A stretch of DNA of 64,000 bases from Schizochytrium sp. CCTCC M209059 (Eukaryota > Sar > Bigyra > Thraustochytrida > Thraustochytriidae): positions 232,392 through 296,391 of the forward strand of contig KN805382.1 of assembly GCA_000818945.1 (NCBI GenBank), in the 5' to 3' direction. Within the stretch, counting starts at the first letter, position 1. Every line of letters begins with the position of its first letter. Below, piece by piece: positions 51,019-60,723 of the stretch. Position numbers and translations under genes: made by a program. Under the pieces are notes generated by a model. The model saw only the letters and a program-made list of their open reading frames with translations, made no database searches and was not told the DNA's origin.

Positions 51019-51659
51019 CTCGACGAGGCCTGCACGCGAGCCCGGAGTGTCTCGTCTCTCCGTCTCCCGGTCCCTCGGTCCAAGCGCGGCGGCCAAGGCG
51101 GTCTGGGCTCCAGCCAAACGCTGCCAAGCCTTGAGAGAGAGGAAGATAGCCCGAGCCGCGGCGACAGGAAGAGCTGAGCAGGCCTATAAAGAGAAAGAAG
51201 ACAAGAAAGCCTTCTGAGCCCTTTGAAGTTCCTTAGCTGAGCAAGCACCTTGAAGGCAAAGCCGCTGCAACTGCGAGGCAGAGCAGCACGAGCAGGAGCA
51301 GCAGGAGCGAGCAGAGCAGACAGTTCGTCGCTCCCGCGGGCGGCAGCAGCGAGCGCGGCTGAGAGCGGACGCCGCGGTGCGCGACGCCGGGGGCGTGGCC
51401 GCGGCGCGCGGGGAGGAAGGCAAGCAGGGATAGAATCGAAGAAGCAGGCGAAGCAGGAGGGAGCCAAGGGCAAACCGTCTCCCCGACGAGGAAGGAGGAG
51501 GGGTCGGTCAGTCGGCAGGTCGAACGAGCGCGGGCACGCAGACAGACGCGCGGACGCGCAGGCGTGTGAGTCGTGCGAGGCGAGTGCGCGTGCGAGTGCA
51601 GGACGGCAAAGCCTGCTGGGTTTGGTTCTTGCTTGCCCGCAGGGCACACGGAAGCGAAG
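51019..51659. promoter_or_regulatory. divergent GPN1 / SNARE promoter region
   Basis: 641 bases of GC-rich DNA with GAGCAGCAG-type repeats (about 51280-51315). No gene seen; open frames are low complexity. Confidence 0.45.
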
Positions 51660-52750
51660 ATGGCGGTAACCAAGGCGAAAAGGTCGAAACGGGTGATCGA
51701 AGTCGAGGACCTACTCATGCGCCTTCGAGCCATTGAGAAGGAGATGCCCGTTCAGGAGAAAAAAGACAAGACAAAGGCCTCGTCAGACCGCTTTATGGAG
51801 GCCAAGAAGGAATTTCTAGCTGGCATGGCGAGCGTCAAGGACGTAAGTTTTCCCCATCTTTAGCCATCTTCGGCTATCTTGTACCACGAGCAAGCGGGTG
51901 GGCCACGTGCGACCAAAGAAAGCCGCATGGATTCGACGTCTCCACATCCCATGCATCAATAACGCAGAAAAGACTAACGTGAAGAAAAACCGATTTCGCG
52001 TGCCGCACACAGTCGCTCAGAAGCATGCATGACACAAAGGGTATCACTAGATCCCGTGATCAAATTGCGCAAGCGCACCAGGTGCGAAAGCAGCTCAAAG
52101 ACTTGAATGAGATCTTTTTGGAAATGGAGAGGCTTCACAGCAAAGAAGTCCGGAAGAAGAGGCGAAAGCTTAGTGATGAGGAGCTGGCGACGCGGACTCA
52201 ATTTCTGCAAGAATTCAAGGTCCAGCTTGAGCGCATGAGAAAGCTTTCGAGTAAGGCTACAAGCGTGACGAGCGGCGCCGCAGGCACCGCCGCTGCCGGT
52301 GGTGTAGATGAGCAGGACTTGGAGGTGGGCGGCTCGGGTTTCGACACTGCAAGCTTTTTCCGCAACCTTGATCCAGGAACGGGCGGCGCTAGCTCGGGCG
52401 CGCGTACGCAGCCTAAAAATGTGGAGTTGACCGAGATGCAGCAGCAGAGCCTCGAGCAAATTAAGCGACGAGACCAGGAATTCGACGAGGTGCTCGACCA
52501 AATTGGCGAGCTCATTGACCAGGCCGGCGAAAAGGCGAAGATTATTCAGGACGAAATCAATCTGCAAGACAAGATGATGGATGAGGTGGACGAAAATTTG
52601 GCGAAAGCCAAGGTTAAGATGGACAACCTGAATGTGGCGCTGAAAAAGAACCTCGAGGATAGTGGCATGGGAATGGAGCGTTTCTGTATCAACATCATGT
52701 GCTTCATTCTGCTTTTGGGCGTCGTCGGCATCATTCTCTCCTTTGTGTAA
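51660..52750 (+). CDS. SYP7-like Q-SNARE (syntaxin-type)
   Basis: Exon 1 51660-51842, intron 51843-52012 (GTAAGT...CACACAG, with GACTAACG ~35 nt before the acceptor), exon 2 52013-52750; 306 aa. The N-terminal helices (to ~120) are charged. After a Gly/Ala linker, residues ~210-280 form a SNARE motif (QIKRRDQEFDEVLDQIGELIDQ... with a central Gln in INLQDKMMDEVD), followed by a C-terminal membrane anchor MCFILLLGVVGIILSFV. The tail-anchored layout and the QDKMMDEVDENLAKA core resemble plant SYP7-type Qc-SNAREs acting at ER, endosome or plasma membrane. The exact subclass is inference. Confidence 0.85.
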
Positions 52751-53363
52751 GTACGTACTAAGATTTTTTTTTAAAGAAACGTATTTTTTTCTCTCCTCGA
52801 CAAAGTAAAATGAAGAAGGCCTTCTCGTGCTTCTTTGTCCTTTTTCGTTCATTTTCACCAGTTCTAACTTTCGGTCCCGGCATTGGCCTCATCTACCTAC
52901 CTCACTCTTTGATGCGTCTGCGAGCTGTCGTGCAAAGACTTGATTGATATTGTCGAGACGTTATTTGGTTTAGACCTATCTGCCTCTGTCTAAGCCGTTT
53001 CGTATGACGCAGAGCTGCCTTCACTAGCTAGAGCTAGCCAGCGCGGTAGGCTGCAGAGCTGAACACATTGCACAGACTGATCAAATCTTTGAGGCTGGCA
53101 TACATTGACAGCAACCGAAAAAAATCGTGATTGCTTCTCCCCTTGTTTTTTGGGGGGACTTGGTATACTCTTTCCCAGAAACCCACATCAAAAGTACTAC
53201 ATCAAATACATCGTGCGGTTCATTCCATCTCTCTTTGGCACTTATGTTTGTTTTCATTATAAAAAATCAAATTCGCGACACCACTTCTTTTCGTTTTAGA
53301 CGGCACAGCCGTGTCGGATCGATCTTCGCAAGTGATCGATGATATTGATCAATGTTTAATTCA
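52751..53363. other. convergent spacer
   Basis: 613 bases between the SNARE and JMJD8 stops, AT-rich, with GCTAGAGCTAGC-like short inverted repeats (about 53025-53040). No gene recognised. Confidence 0.45.
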
Positions 53364-54296
53364 TCAGGCGAAGGTGGCCACGAAGGCAGTGTAATTGTCA
53401 AGATTGAGCGTGGCGTGCATCCAACTGTTTGGAAAGTAAATGACGTCGCCAGGCTCGAGAACGCATTCGTGTGATGGCTTTGCAGATTCGGCGAGATGAG
53501 GGTAGACCGTGCGAACCCAGGAGAGCGTGGTTGCATTGGGATGAAAGTCTGGAGATGAGCCCGGAGGATAGAGAAACCACCGTTTACGGCCGTGAATCAT
53601 GTGCAGAAATCCGGGCCCGTGAAAGTGAAATGGAACGCCCGTTCCAGCCCCGGCCAGACCAAAGCTAAGCGAGGTGAGACGATCTTGGCGTTCGCTGAGG
53701 TGGCCCGATCCCTTGCTCCGATCGGCGTCCAGGCCAAGGCAGAGAGCTTGCGGACTGGGCGAACCTATATTGGACTCGACAAACGACTCGCTTGGGTATA
53801 CCAGCGTGGGACGACGATACGATCGCAAAAAGTCCTCCCACGCTGGGCCCTGTTGGCTTCCAAAGAGGTACAACGTTTGATTGCCTGCGCGACTCTCGTC
53901 TTGCGGGCGTAGCAAAGAGTCCATGTATGTAGCAAGGTCAGTCTCGGTCCAGTCGCGGCCAGTAAACGAGTTTGCAGTCGAAATTTTCACGGGCAAGGAT
54001 CCATGATGCTCGCGCAGAAAAGCCGAAGCCGTTGCTGCAAAGAAGGCTTCGTTTTCCGATCGCAGCACACCACGCAGCACGACGGGCTCTTGACCTAGGT
54101 AACGTTTGACAAAGTCTTCGCAGCTGAGGTTTGTTTCCCGTGGCATTTTGCATCCGGGTCCGAAGAGAGCGGTAGTGTCACCATCGTCTTTTGGCTCGGC
54201 AGATGAGTCCTTTCGCTTTTGCTGCTGTGCCCAGTTCCACACCCGAGCCAGCAAGAGCACGCTCAGGCTCAGAGCGAGGAGGTATTGGACTCGCAT
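53364..54296 (-). CDS. JMJD8: JMJD8-like JmjC-domain protein
   Basis: 310 aa. Residues 1-24 are a hydrophobic signal/anchor (YLLALSLSVLLLARVW), so the protein enters the secretory pathway. The cupin core carries GTGVPFHFHGPGF, then GRKRWFLYPPGSSPDFHPN, and ends GDVIYFPNSWMHATLNLDNYT. This order matches animal JMJD8, an ER-lumen JmjC protein. As in that family the HxD iron motif reads HxH, so hydroxylase activity is doubtful. NxS/T sites (NLS, NQT, NAT) fit ER glycosylation. The ATG at 54296 gives the signal sequence. Confidence 0.88.
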   Translation of the reverse strand: MRVQYLLALSLSVLLLARVWNWAQQQKRKDSSAEPKDDGDTTALFGPGCKMPRETNLSCEDFVKRYLGQEPVVLRGVLRSENEAFFAATASAFLREHHGSLPVKISTANSFTGRDWTETDLATYMDSLLRPQDESRAGNQTLYLFGSQQGPAWEDFLRSYRRPTLVYPSESFVESNIGSPSPQALCLGLDADRSKGSGHLSERQDRLTSLSFGLAGAGTGVPFHFHGPGFLHMIHGRKRWFLYPPGSSPDFHPNATTLSWVRTVYPHLAESAKPSHECVLEPGDVIYFPNSWMHATLNLDNYTAFVATFA

Positions 54297-54436
54297 AGGT
54301 GTCGATCGACCTGCGCGTCGTTTGGCTTGCGCCGTCGCTTGACTTGGTCGCGTCGGTCTTCTCGCCGCGCTCTCTTTTGCTTTTGCTTCAAGGTATTGCT
54401 TGATCTGGCTGACGATGCGAGGCGGCGTCCACTCTC

Positions 54437-54793
54437 ATGCTGCGGTCCCGGAAACTCTGGTGGCCCGGCCCATCCCGGTCAATCTATCCCCGTTCTGCCG
54501 TCACTACGACAGCGACGGCAGCTGCTGCTGCTACTGCTGCTGCTACTGCTGCTGGCAGCGATAAAATCCAGTCGCTCGGCATCCATGCCATCACCGTTGC
54601 AGACCTTGCTTCTTTTTTAGGGATCGATCATCCAACGCGGCCGCCGCTGCACTGGGCCAGAGACTGCCGCTCGCACCGGCCAGATTGCGTTGCGCAGGCG
54701 CGGCGTGCACTCGAGGCTGCGTGGAAAGTTAGGCTCGCTCGCGGTCGAGCCTGCTTTGGGGTAGGGTTAGGGTACGTGATTTTTGGGATCTAG
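54437..54793 (+). CDS. doubtful 118-aa open frame
   Basis: An ATG-started frame with an Arg-rich, Ser/Thr/Ala N-terminus (MLRSRKLWWPGPSRS) that would suit a mitochondrial presequence, then SLGIHAITVADLASFLGI and an Arg/Ala-rich end. It lies in the JMJD8-eL19 divergent spacer and contains a trinucleotide repeat coding Ala/Thr. No family is recognised and the last codons run into telomere-like repeats, so it could equally be chance. If real it may be the first exon of a gene cut by the nearby gap. Confidence 0.2.
   Translation: MLRSRKLWWPGPSRSIYPRSAVTTTATAAAAATAAATAAGSDKIQSLGIHAITVADLASFLGIDHPTRPPLHWARDCRSHRPDCVAQARRALEAAWKVRLARGRACFGVGLGYVIFGI
54758..54773 (+). repeat. short telomere-like tract
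   Basis: GGGGTAGGGTTAGGGT contains one perfect TTAGGG and two partial units, 430 bases upstream of the eL19 start. On the opposite strand it reads ACCCTAACCCTA, like the telo-box found before plant ribosomal-protein genes. Confidence 0.5.
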
Positions 54794-54984
54794 AGAGCGC
54801 GGTGGGGCCGAGGCGGAGGAGCTGGAGTAGCTGCGCGTATGGAAGTGGAGTATTCGGGCAGGCCAGTGTAGATGTGCGCCGTGCGAGCTGTTGCGCGTGT
54901 TTCTGTTGCGCAGAGGGGCGAGGGGACGGCTGCGGGGCGGCGGCGGCAAGGAGTGGCGGCGCGGGCGGCGGGGGGCAGGCAGAG

Positions 54985-55009
54985 NNNNNNNNNNNNNNNN
55001 NNNNNNNNN
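54985..55009. other. 25-N assembly gap
   Basis: Exactly 25 N, flanked on both sides by CAGGCAGAG. The matching flanks suggest the assembler broke in a tandem repeat; the true length is unknown. Confidence 0.95.
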
Positions 55010-55200
55010 CAGGCAGAGGGGGCCGGAGGGGGGCAGGCGCGGAGAGCGGAAAGGAAAGGCGGGGAGGAGCGGCAGGCAGGGAAGGAAAGGCGCGGAAAGC
55101 AGGCAGGCAGCAGGGGAGGGCGACGGGAGGGGGAGGCAGATCAGATCGAGGAGTGGCGCGTGGGCGAGGAGGTCGCGAGCCGAGGAGCGAGCAGGAGACG

Positions 55201-55752
55201 ATGCCGGCAGGACTCAAGCTGCAGAAGCGCCTCGCGGCGTCCGTACTCAAGTGCGGTAAGCGCAAGGTCTGGCTGGACCCCGGCGCCCTCGCGGAGATCG
55301 CGCCGGCGAACTCGCGCAAGACCGTCGGCAAGCTTATCAAGGATGGCATGGTCATTAAGAAGCCCGAGGTGGTGCACTCGCGCGCACGAGTGAACGCCCG
55401 CAACGAGGCCAAGCGCAAGGGCCGCCACACCGGCTACGGCCGCCGCAAGGGTACGGCCAACGCCCGTATGCCCTTCAAGGTGCTCTGGCTCCGCCGCCAG
55501 CGCGTCCTTCGCCGTCTGCTCGCCAAGTACCGCGAGGCCAAGAAGATCGACCGCTTCGTGTACCGCGAGCTGTACATGCAGGCCAAGGGTAACAAGTTCA
55601 AGACCAAGCGCAACCTCATGGAGAGCATCCACAAGATGAAGGCTGAGTCCCTCAAGGAGCAGCAGCTCAAGGAGCAGGCTGAGGCCCGCAAGGCCAAGGC
55701 CAAGGCGGCTCGCGAGCGCAAGGCCGCCAAGGCCGAGAAGTCGTCTGCCTAA
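55201..55752 (+). CDS. RPL19: 60S ribosomal protein eL19
   Basis: 183 aa starting MPAGLKLQKRLAASVLKCGKRKVWLDP in the family pattern, followed by the conserved GKLIKDGMVIKKP, the SRAR...KGRHTGYGRRKGT basic block and FKVLWLRRQRVLRRLL. The C-terminal helix is Lys/Ala/Glu-rich. eL19 is a component of the large ribosomal subunit near the exit of the peptide tunnel. The codons are strongly biased to C-ending forms (CGC, AAG, GCC), as expected for a highly expressed gene. No intron is seen. Length equals the usual ~185-195 aa. Confidence 0.98.
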   Translation: MPAGLKLQKRLAASVLKCGKRKVWLDPGALAEIAPANSRKTVGKLIKDGMVIKKPEVVHSRARVNARNEAKRKGRHTGYGRRKGTANARMPFKVLWLRRQRVLRRLLAKYREAKKIDRFVYRELYMQAKGNKFKTKRNLMESIHKMKAESLKEQQLKEQAEARKAKAKAARERKAAKAEKSSA

Positions 55753-56775
55753 GTCTATTGCACAGGCAGGCATGTCGCGGCGAGTCTCGGTGCGCAAACG
55801 CGTGCGCTTTCGCGGTTCGTGGAATGGGCGCGCTGTCTCTGGCTGACTGACGGTCTGTTCTGCGCGCTGTCTAAAGAGAGTCCCCCTTGTGCGCGTGCTT
55901 CTGTGAGTCTTCGGGGGATTTGCGTAGCCGGTGATTTGCTGCTGATGATGACTGCCCACAGAGAAGAATTAGAAGAAGATAATGATGATGCTGATGATGC
56001 TAAAAAAAAATGACGGCTGTGTCCTTGCTTGGTATGGATGGATGGATGGTTGGTAGTGCGATAAGACTGGAGTTTGCTTGTATGTAGTGCGGCAAGAACC
56101 CAAATCACTTCAAGAGCGGCAAAATCCCAAATTGCTTGAAGAGCGTCAACACTCGAAATTGCTTGTAGAGCGGCAAAACTTGAGGTTGCTCACGTCCCCT
56201 CTCCTTCTTTTGCGAAAGTGTACCTTAAGAGTTGCCCGTTTCTCTCTCCATTATTTCTTTTCTCCGCTCGCGTACGTCAGATCTTAATGGAGATCGAGAC
56301 CGAAATTGTCTTCATGAGTGACATGAAGAAGGTCGAAGGAAGCAAAGATTGGCAAAAACAAAACAAAAAAACAGAGTGGTTCGCACTTGCGCAATCTCGC
56401 TTTTTTCTTGATGACTGTTGACTATTGAAATTGCTTCCCTGTCTACGCATTCAGGCGTATCTGCCTGAAAACGCGCTTTCAGCTTCTCAAATTTGACATT
56501 CTGTCGGTCGCAAAGACTGGTTTGCTCAGTTTCGTTCTCACAGACACTGAGTCTTTTCTCCTTTCTCTCACCCTCCTGAATTCAGAAACCTTCTCCCTTA
56601 CGTTTCATGCGATATGAGATAACGGTACGTATGCTCAAGTTGGTTCCGTGACTAGAATACTCATCATTTTGGTCGGAACAAAACAAAGATGTCGTTGTTC
56701 AACACATGGGCGAGATGTACGCAGCAATAGAAAGAGATATGCTGTAAAAAGTAATTCCGAGCTGCCATCGATGGG
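55753..56775. other. convergent spacer with a 27-bp minisatellite
   Basis: About 1 kb between the eL19 and ARM-protein stops. Holds GATGGATG-type repeats (56030-56055) and a three-to-four-copy 27-bp tandem repeat (56074-56182). AT-rich elsewhere; no gene supported. Confidence 0.45.
56074..56182 (+). repeat. 27-bp tandem repeat, three to four copies
   Basis: Units at 56102, 56129 and 56156 share AAATTGCTTG-AGAGCGGCAAAA with several substitutions; a more degenerate copy precedes them. The period is a multiple of three and codes QERQNPKLL-type repeats in one frame, but no start or domain supports a gene. Confidence 0.7.
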
Positions 56776-57921
56776 TCATAATACAAGCGCAACGTCGTGC
56801 AGAATGCGCGCTCCAAAGTCTTGGATCCCCGGCGACTTGGGAAAGCGCGTCTGAGCTTCCTGTACGAGCTCAAGAATGCGCGGATTCGACTCTCTGAGCG
56901 CAGCGACGCGCTTTCGAAACAGCGGATTTTCAGGATTTGCAGTAAGGCATTTGGCGAGCAGACCAACGCCGATTTGCTGGATGGGTTCGGCAGTAGCATG
57001 ATTTTCCAAGGTTTTAACCACTTGCTGCACAACCCCACCCTTGTGCAAGGGTTCTGCGCCGCCAGATCGAGCATCTGTGAGATGCGAAAGCAGCAAGGAC
57101 CCCCACTGCTGCACACGTGCAACCTGGATGTGCGCATCCATGGCGCGACATACAATGACAATGGCATCTGCATCGAGTGCGCGTGCTCGCGCCTCATCTG
57201 CCGTTCCTTTGCCTTCACTCTCGTTCGCCACGACCAAGAGCGCGACGAGGGCAGTCATGCTGTGTTTTTGTACAGACTCACGACGGAGGTGCGTCTGCAT
57301 GCAGTGCAAGATAAACTCAACCGCTTCATCGTCGACGAGATCAGTCGCGGTACTGGCATCTTTGGCCAGCGTACCCACCACCGCCAAAGCACGCGCAACG
57401 ATTGCTGCGTCGCTTTCATGCAGAATGGCCGCATCGAGCAGCGCCTCCATCGCGCCATCGGCAATGAGGGACTTGCGCTTACTTACGGAATTATCACGGG
57501 AGAGAGAAAAGAGGGTTTCGGAGCCTTCAAGCTGCGCTTGACGCAAGTAGGGGTGTTTTGTCATGACATGCACAGCTCGTCTCGATCCGTCAGAGGGTTC
57601 AACCATTGGGTATAATAGCCATGCGGCGGTGTAAATGCCGGTTGGGATGGCAATGAAGAGACCATACTTGGTAGACCCGAGGAAAAAGGTGGCAAAGATG
57701 CTTAAAAGAGCGAACGCAGCAATGGCCAGGTTCACGACTCCGCTTGGAGAGAGGATCGTGGCCTCGCCATCTCGCAGATTCTGCACAAGGAAACTACGAG
57801 AGGGTAACCACCTGGGAATGTGTGCCGCTATCTCTTGCTGTCTGCGTTGCAGCCTCTTTCGCCGAGCGAGAAGTCCTTCGTGCTCGCTGGTGTCATCTGC
57901 GAGAGTCTCGAACTCCACCAT
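56776..57921 (-). CDS. membrane protein with ARM-like repeats
   Basis: 381 aa. A basic N-terminal region precedes two close hydrophobic segments (residues ~61-81 and 85-106: VVNLAIAAFALLSIFATFF and YGLFIAIPTGIYTAAWLLYP), then ~250 residues of helical repeats with Ala/Leu spacing (ALAVVGTLAKDA, MTALVALLVVAN, WGSLLLSHLTDA) like armadillo repeats. The two-helix hairpin followed by a soluble solenoid suggests a protein anchored in a membrane with a cytosolic or stromal binding platform. No family recognised. The ATG at 57921 is the first of the frame. It is head-to-head with the metalloprotease. Confidence 0.75.
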   Translation of the reverse strand: MVEFETLADDTSEHEGLLARRKRLQRRQQEIAAHIPRWLPSRSFLVQNLRDGEATILSPSGVVNLAIAAFALLSIFATFFLGSTKYGLFIAIPTGIYTAAWLLYPMVEPSDGSRRAVHVMTKHPYLRQAQLEGSETLFSLSRDNSVSKRKSLIADGAMEALLDAAILHESDAAIVARALAVVGTLAKDASTATDLVDDEAVEFILHCMQTHLRRESVQKHSMTALVALLVVANESEGKGTADEARARALDADAIVIVCRAMDAHIQVARVQQWGSLLLSHLTDARSGGAEPLHKGGVVQQVVKTLENHATAEPIQQIGVGLLAKCLTANPENPLFRKRVAALRESNPRILELVQEAQTRFPKSPGIQDFGARILHDVALVL

Positions 57922-58453
57922 GCTGCCGGCTGTCGCGAGGACGCTTGCTTGGGTAAAGCTTTCTTACTTTCTTTCACGTCAGCAGATGGACGAAGTACGT
58001 TGGCACGCGGAAGCAGTCGCCTGTGGCCCTCGTGCGCGCGTCCGCTCCTGGGCGTGTTCTTTTGCTATCGTGCGCGCGCGCGCACGCGCACTGTGCACGC
58101 CAAAAATCGGTTTTCGACCTTCTTCTTCACGTTGGAATCGTAAACCCAAGAGCCGTTGTGACTTGAACTATGGCTTTGACCGACGTGTCTTCGGGCTAGC
58201 ATGCATCATCTCATCGCGGGCGGGCCAGCCACCTCGTAAGCAAGCAAGAAGAAGTAGAAGATGGGCTGGCTGGCTGTCACATTTTGCTGCCAAGGAGAAA
58301 AGGATTGATGATTTCTGTCGGCTGTTACGTCGCCGAATAAAAGAGAGCGCTTGCAATCCAAGCAAGCAGGCCAAGTCCGTAAAAGAGGTAGGTGGTGGTG
58401 GACCCACCGGTCAAGCTTAGATCCATGTACTAAAACTTTTCCCTCCTCGCAAG
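57922..58453. promoter_or_regulatory. divergent spacer, probably holding the protease 5' exon
   Basis: 532 bases between the ARM protein start and the first certain protease codons. The protease must have its start and signal peptide here, but no exon could be fixed: a GAG|GTAGGT donor lies at 58388 and a CTCGCAAG acceptor at 58453. Alternating GCGCGCGCGCACGC DNA lies at about 58073-58088. Confidence 0.4.
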
Positions 58454-59865
58454 GCTTTATTCTCGAGAGTGAACCAAGCGATGTCGAAGCCATTCGCATC
58501 ACGCTGCCGAATGGCGTCGTCGTCGAGACCGAGCTCGAGATCAACCTCTGGCTCCTGACGGACTCTTATAAAGAGCTCGTCGTGGAAGCCGACGGAAGTA
58601 TGCGAACAATCGAAAATGCTGCTCCTCAGCGCGATTGCTACTTTCTGAGCAAGCGTGAAGCCAGTAGCAGGAGCAGCAGCAGCAGTAGCAGCAATAATGC
58701 CGTTGTGGCCATCTCGACATGTAGCGGCGTGCTGACGGGATCCATCCTCACCAAGGACGGGCAACGCTTTGAGCTGGAGCACAAGCTCGGCTCAGACTCG
58801 GCGCGCGCTCGAAAGCTGGGGGACCTTTATGGCAGCTTTGACATGGACCAGGTGTTGCAACAACCAGCCCCAACCTACATTAACGTGTCAACGGACGACG
58901 GCATCTTTACCAAATCAGCATCAACCAGCGCCGCGTCGACGTCAAATGCCAATGCGCGTACAACGGAAGTCGGCACGAGCATCAGTGGTGATGAAGAGCT
59001 GTATATCGAGATTCTCATCGTGTCTGATGTCGAGCGGGTCTCAAGCTTCGCCAACGAAAGCGACCTCACGGCTGCGAACCTGCGCATCATGAACCAAGTC
59101 GCTGCATACTACGCGAGTGCGGACTGGTCTGGGGTCAACATCAATATTGGACTTTCTGGTCAAATTCTACTCACAACAGATGTCTTTGGGGTGGACGCTG
59201 ATACGAATGGGGAGACAAACGTTACGGAGCTTCTCAGCGCGTTTAACGAGTATCGCTGGAACAACTTGGACAGCCTTCCGTCGCACGACACAATGCATCT
59301 TCTCTCGGGAACGGATTTCAGCGAGTCCGTTGTCGGGCTGGCGTATTTGGGCTCAGTCTGCGACGAGGATACATTCTGTTCCCAGGTTGATGATTCCGAA
59401 TGCCTTTCTGCGACGGGCGGGTGCTGCAGCACTTTGCCATGGAATGGTTGCTGTATTCGCCGCGCTGCCGCGATTTCCCAAATGATTGTTGGCTTTGAGC
59501 TTCTTGGCGCAGAAACCGTGGCACACGAAACGGGCCATCAGCTTGGCTTTGTGCACGATGGTACGTCAGGTGCTGGCGATTGCGCAACTTCAGGCTCGGT
59601 GATGGCGAGTGTCGTGGACACATCAGCCGATCTTGCTAGTCAAACCTTCAGCTCATGCTCAATTGCAACCTTTATTGAGACCTTTGAAACTTCAGAGGAG
59701 GCCTCGGGCTACCATCCCTACGAGTGCCTGACAAATGTTCCGTCAAGCGTTTTGTCTGGCAACGAAACCTCCAACCCCTCGAGCTCGCCCAAAGCATTCT
59801 CGACACTCAGTGCGGGATCTTTTGCTGCGGGCCTGGCGTCCATGCTTTGGCTGCGTGCTGTGTGA
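58454..59865 (+). CDS. ADAM/reprolysin-like metalloprotease, 5' end unresolved
   Basis: The coding region is clear from ~58454; the frame is open from 58312 but has no ATG, so a 5' exon is missing. The first ~150 residues (IRITLPNGVVVETELEINLW) look like an M12B propeptide. The catalytic domain starts ELYIEILIVSDVE and contains AHETGHQLGFVHDG, the HExxHxxGxxHD zinc motif, and a Met-turn region GSVMAS. Six or more Cys around CSQVDDSEC and GGCCSTL would pair outside the cell. A Ser/Asn-rich spacer and a hydrophobic end (FAAGLASMLWLRAV) look like a GPI-anchor signal. A cell-surface protease is the inferred role. Confidence 0.82.
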
Positions 59866-60723
59866 TGTGTACATTCATGACAAGTGTGGTTGGCGAAACA
59901 GCGATTGATACCCGCTAGGGCATACTTACGTTACGAAGACCTCTGTTTTTGGAAAACTAAAGAAGACATACGAGACTTTGCGCTTTTTCAGATCATGGAC
60001 GGACGGGAGGCTGCTTAAGACGAGTCGTCTTATACACCGTGCTACGTGAGCGAGAAATTGATAGAATAAACTTGGGATGTTATAAGGTAGGCCCATGAGG
60101 AGGACGTTCGAATGCCCTATGCCTAGGCTGTCGAGTCAGATTCTCTGAACCTGTGACTGTGGAACGAGAGACGAGTTCATATAAACTTGTTGGATGGACC
60201 ACAATAAGGAACGGACTTACCTTAAGACCTGATGTCAGGCGGGAAGCTGCTCTAAGAGAGACGGATTTTCGATGATCTATATCGAAGGGGCACGACGCAG
60301 GAACAACGCATCGATTCGTGTGCATTGGGTGTACAGCCGATGATATGAGTCTAATTATAGACGTACGTAGCAAAGATGACCCAGGGTCGCGACCTGGGAC
60401 CACTGAGCCGAATAGTTTAGCAGCGACCAAGGTCAATGCCAGAAGCCAGCAGAACCGAAACATACCCGAATTCACCAAACATGGAAGCTTACTCCGAGCA
60501 GCGAGGTGGGAAGCTTTCAGTCCACTTTCCCGTTTCGTGCTAGCCACAAAGCGGGGATTCTTTTACATTCAGTGAAATCAAGTTCTACTTTGCATTCTGT
60601 TGTTCTCTGAGGCAATTACCGTCAACTAATACTGCCTACACTTGTGTTTTAAAGGCTGCCCAAGCAAGTAACAGTGGAGGCCTATGTACGTTTTGCTGCG
60701 TTTTTATTATATTCTACGAAAGA
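59866..60723. other. convergent spacer
   Basis: 858 bases between the protease and cyclic-nucleotide-binding gene stops, AT-richer than coding DNA. Short open frames (up to 155 aa antisense) have no recognisable domain. Nothing else seen. Confidence 0.45.

Larger units (their letters stand above)
54297..55200. promoter_or_regulatory. divergent JMJD8 / eL19 region with gap
   Basis: About 900 bases that should hold both promoters. Contains a GCTGCTGCTACTGCT repeat (about 54520-54555), a telomere-like GGGGTAGGGTTAGGGT (54758-54773) and a 25-N gap (54985-55009) inside a GGCAGG-rich stretch. One 118-codon open frame is listed separately. Confidence 0.5.

Noticed and set aside
57635..58420. 261-aa frame overlapping the ARM-protein start on the opposite strand
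   Set aside because: Mostly antisense to a better gene, begins inside it and has no recognisable domain; it could only matter if it contained the protease 5' exon.
60080..60547. 155-aa antisense frame in the protease-CNB spacer
   Set aside because: No recognisable motif, and AT-rich spacer composition.
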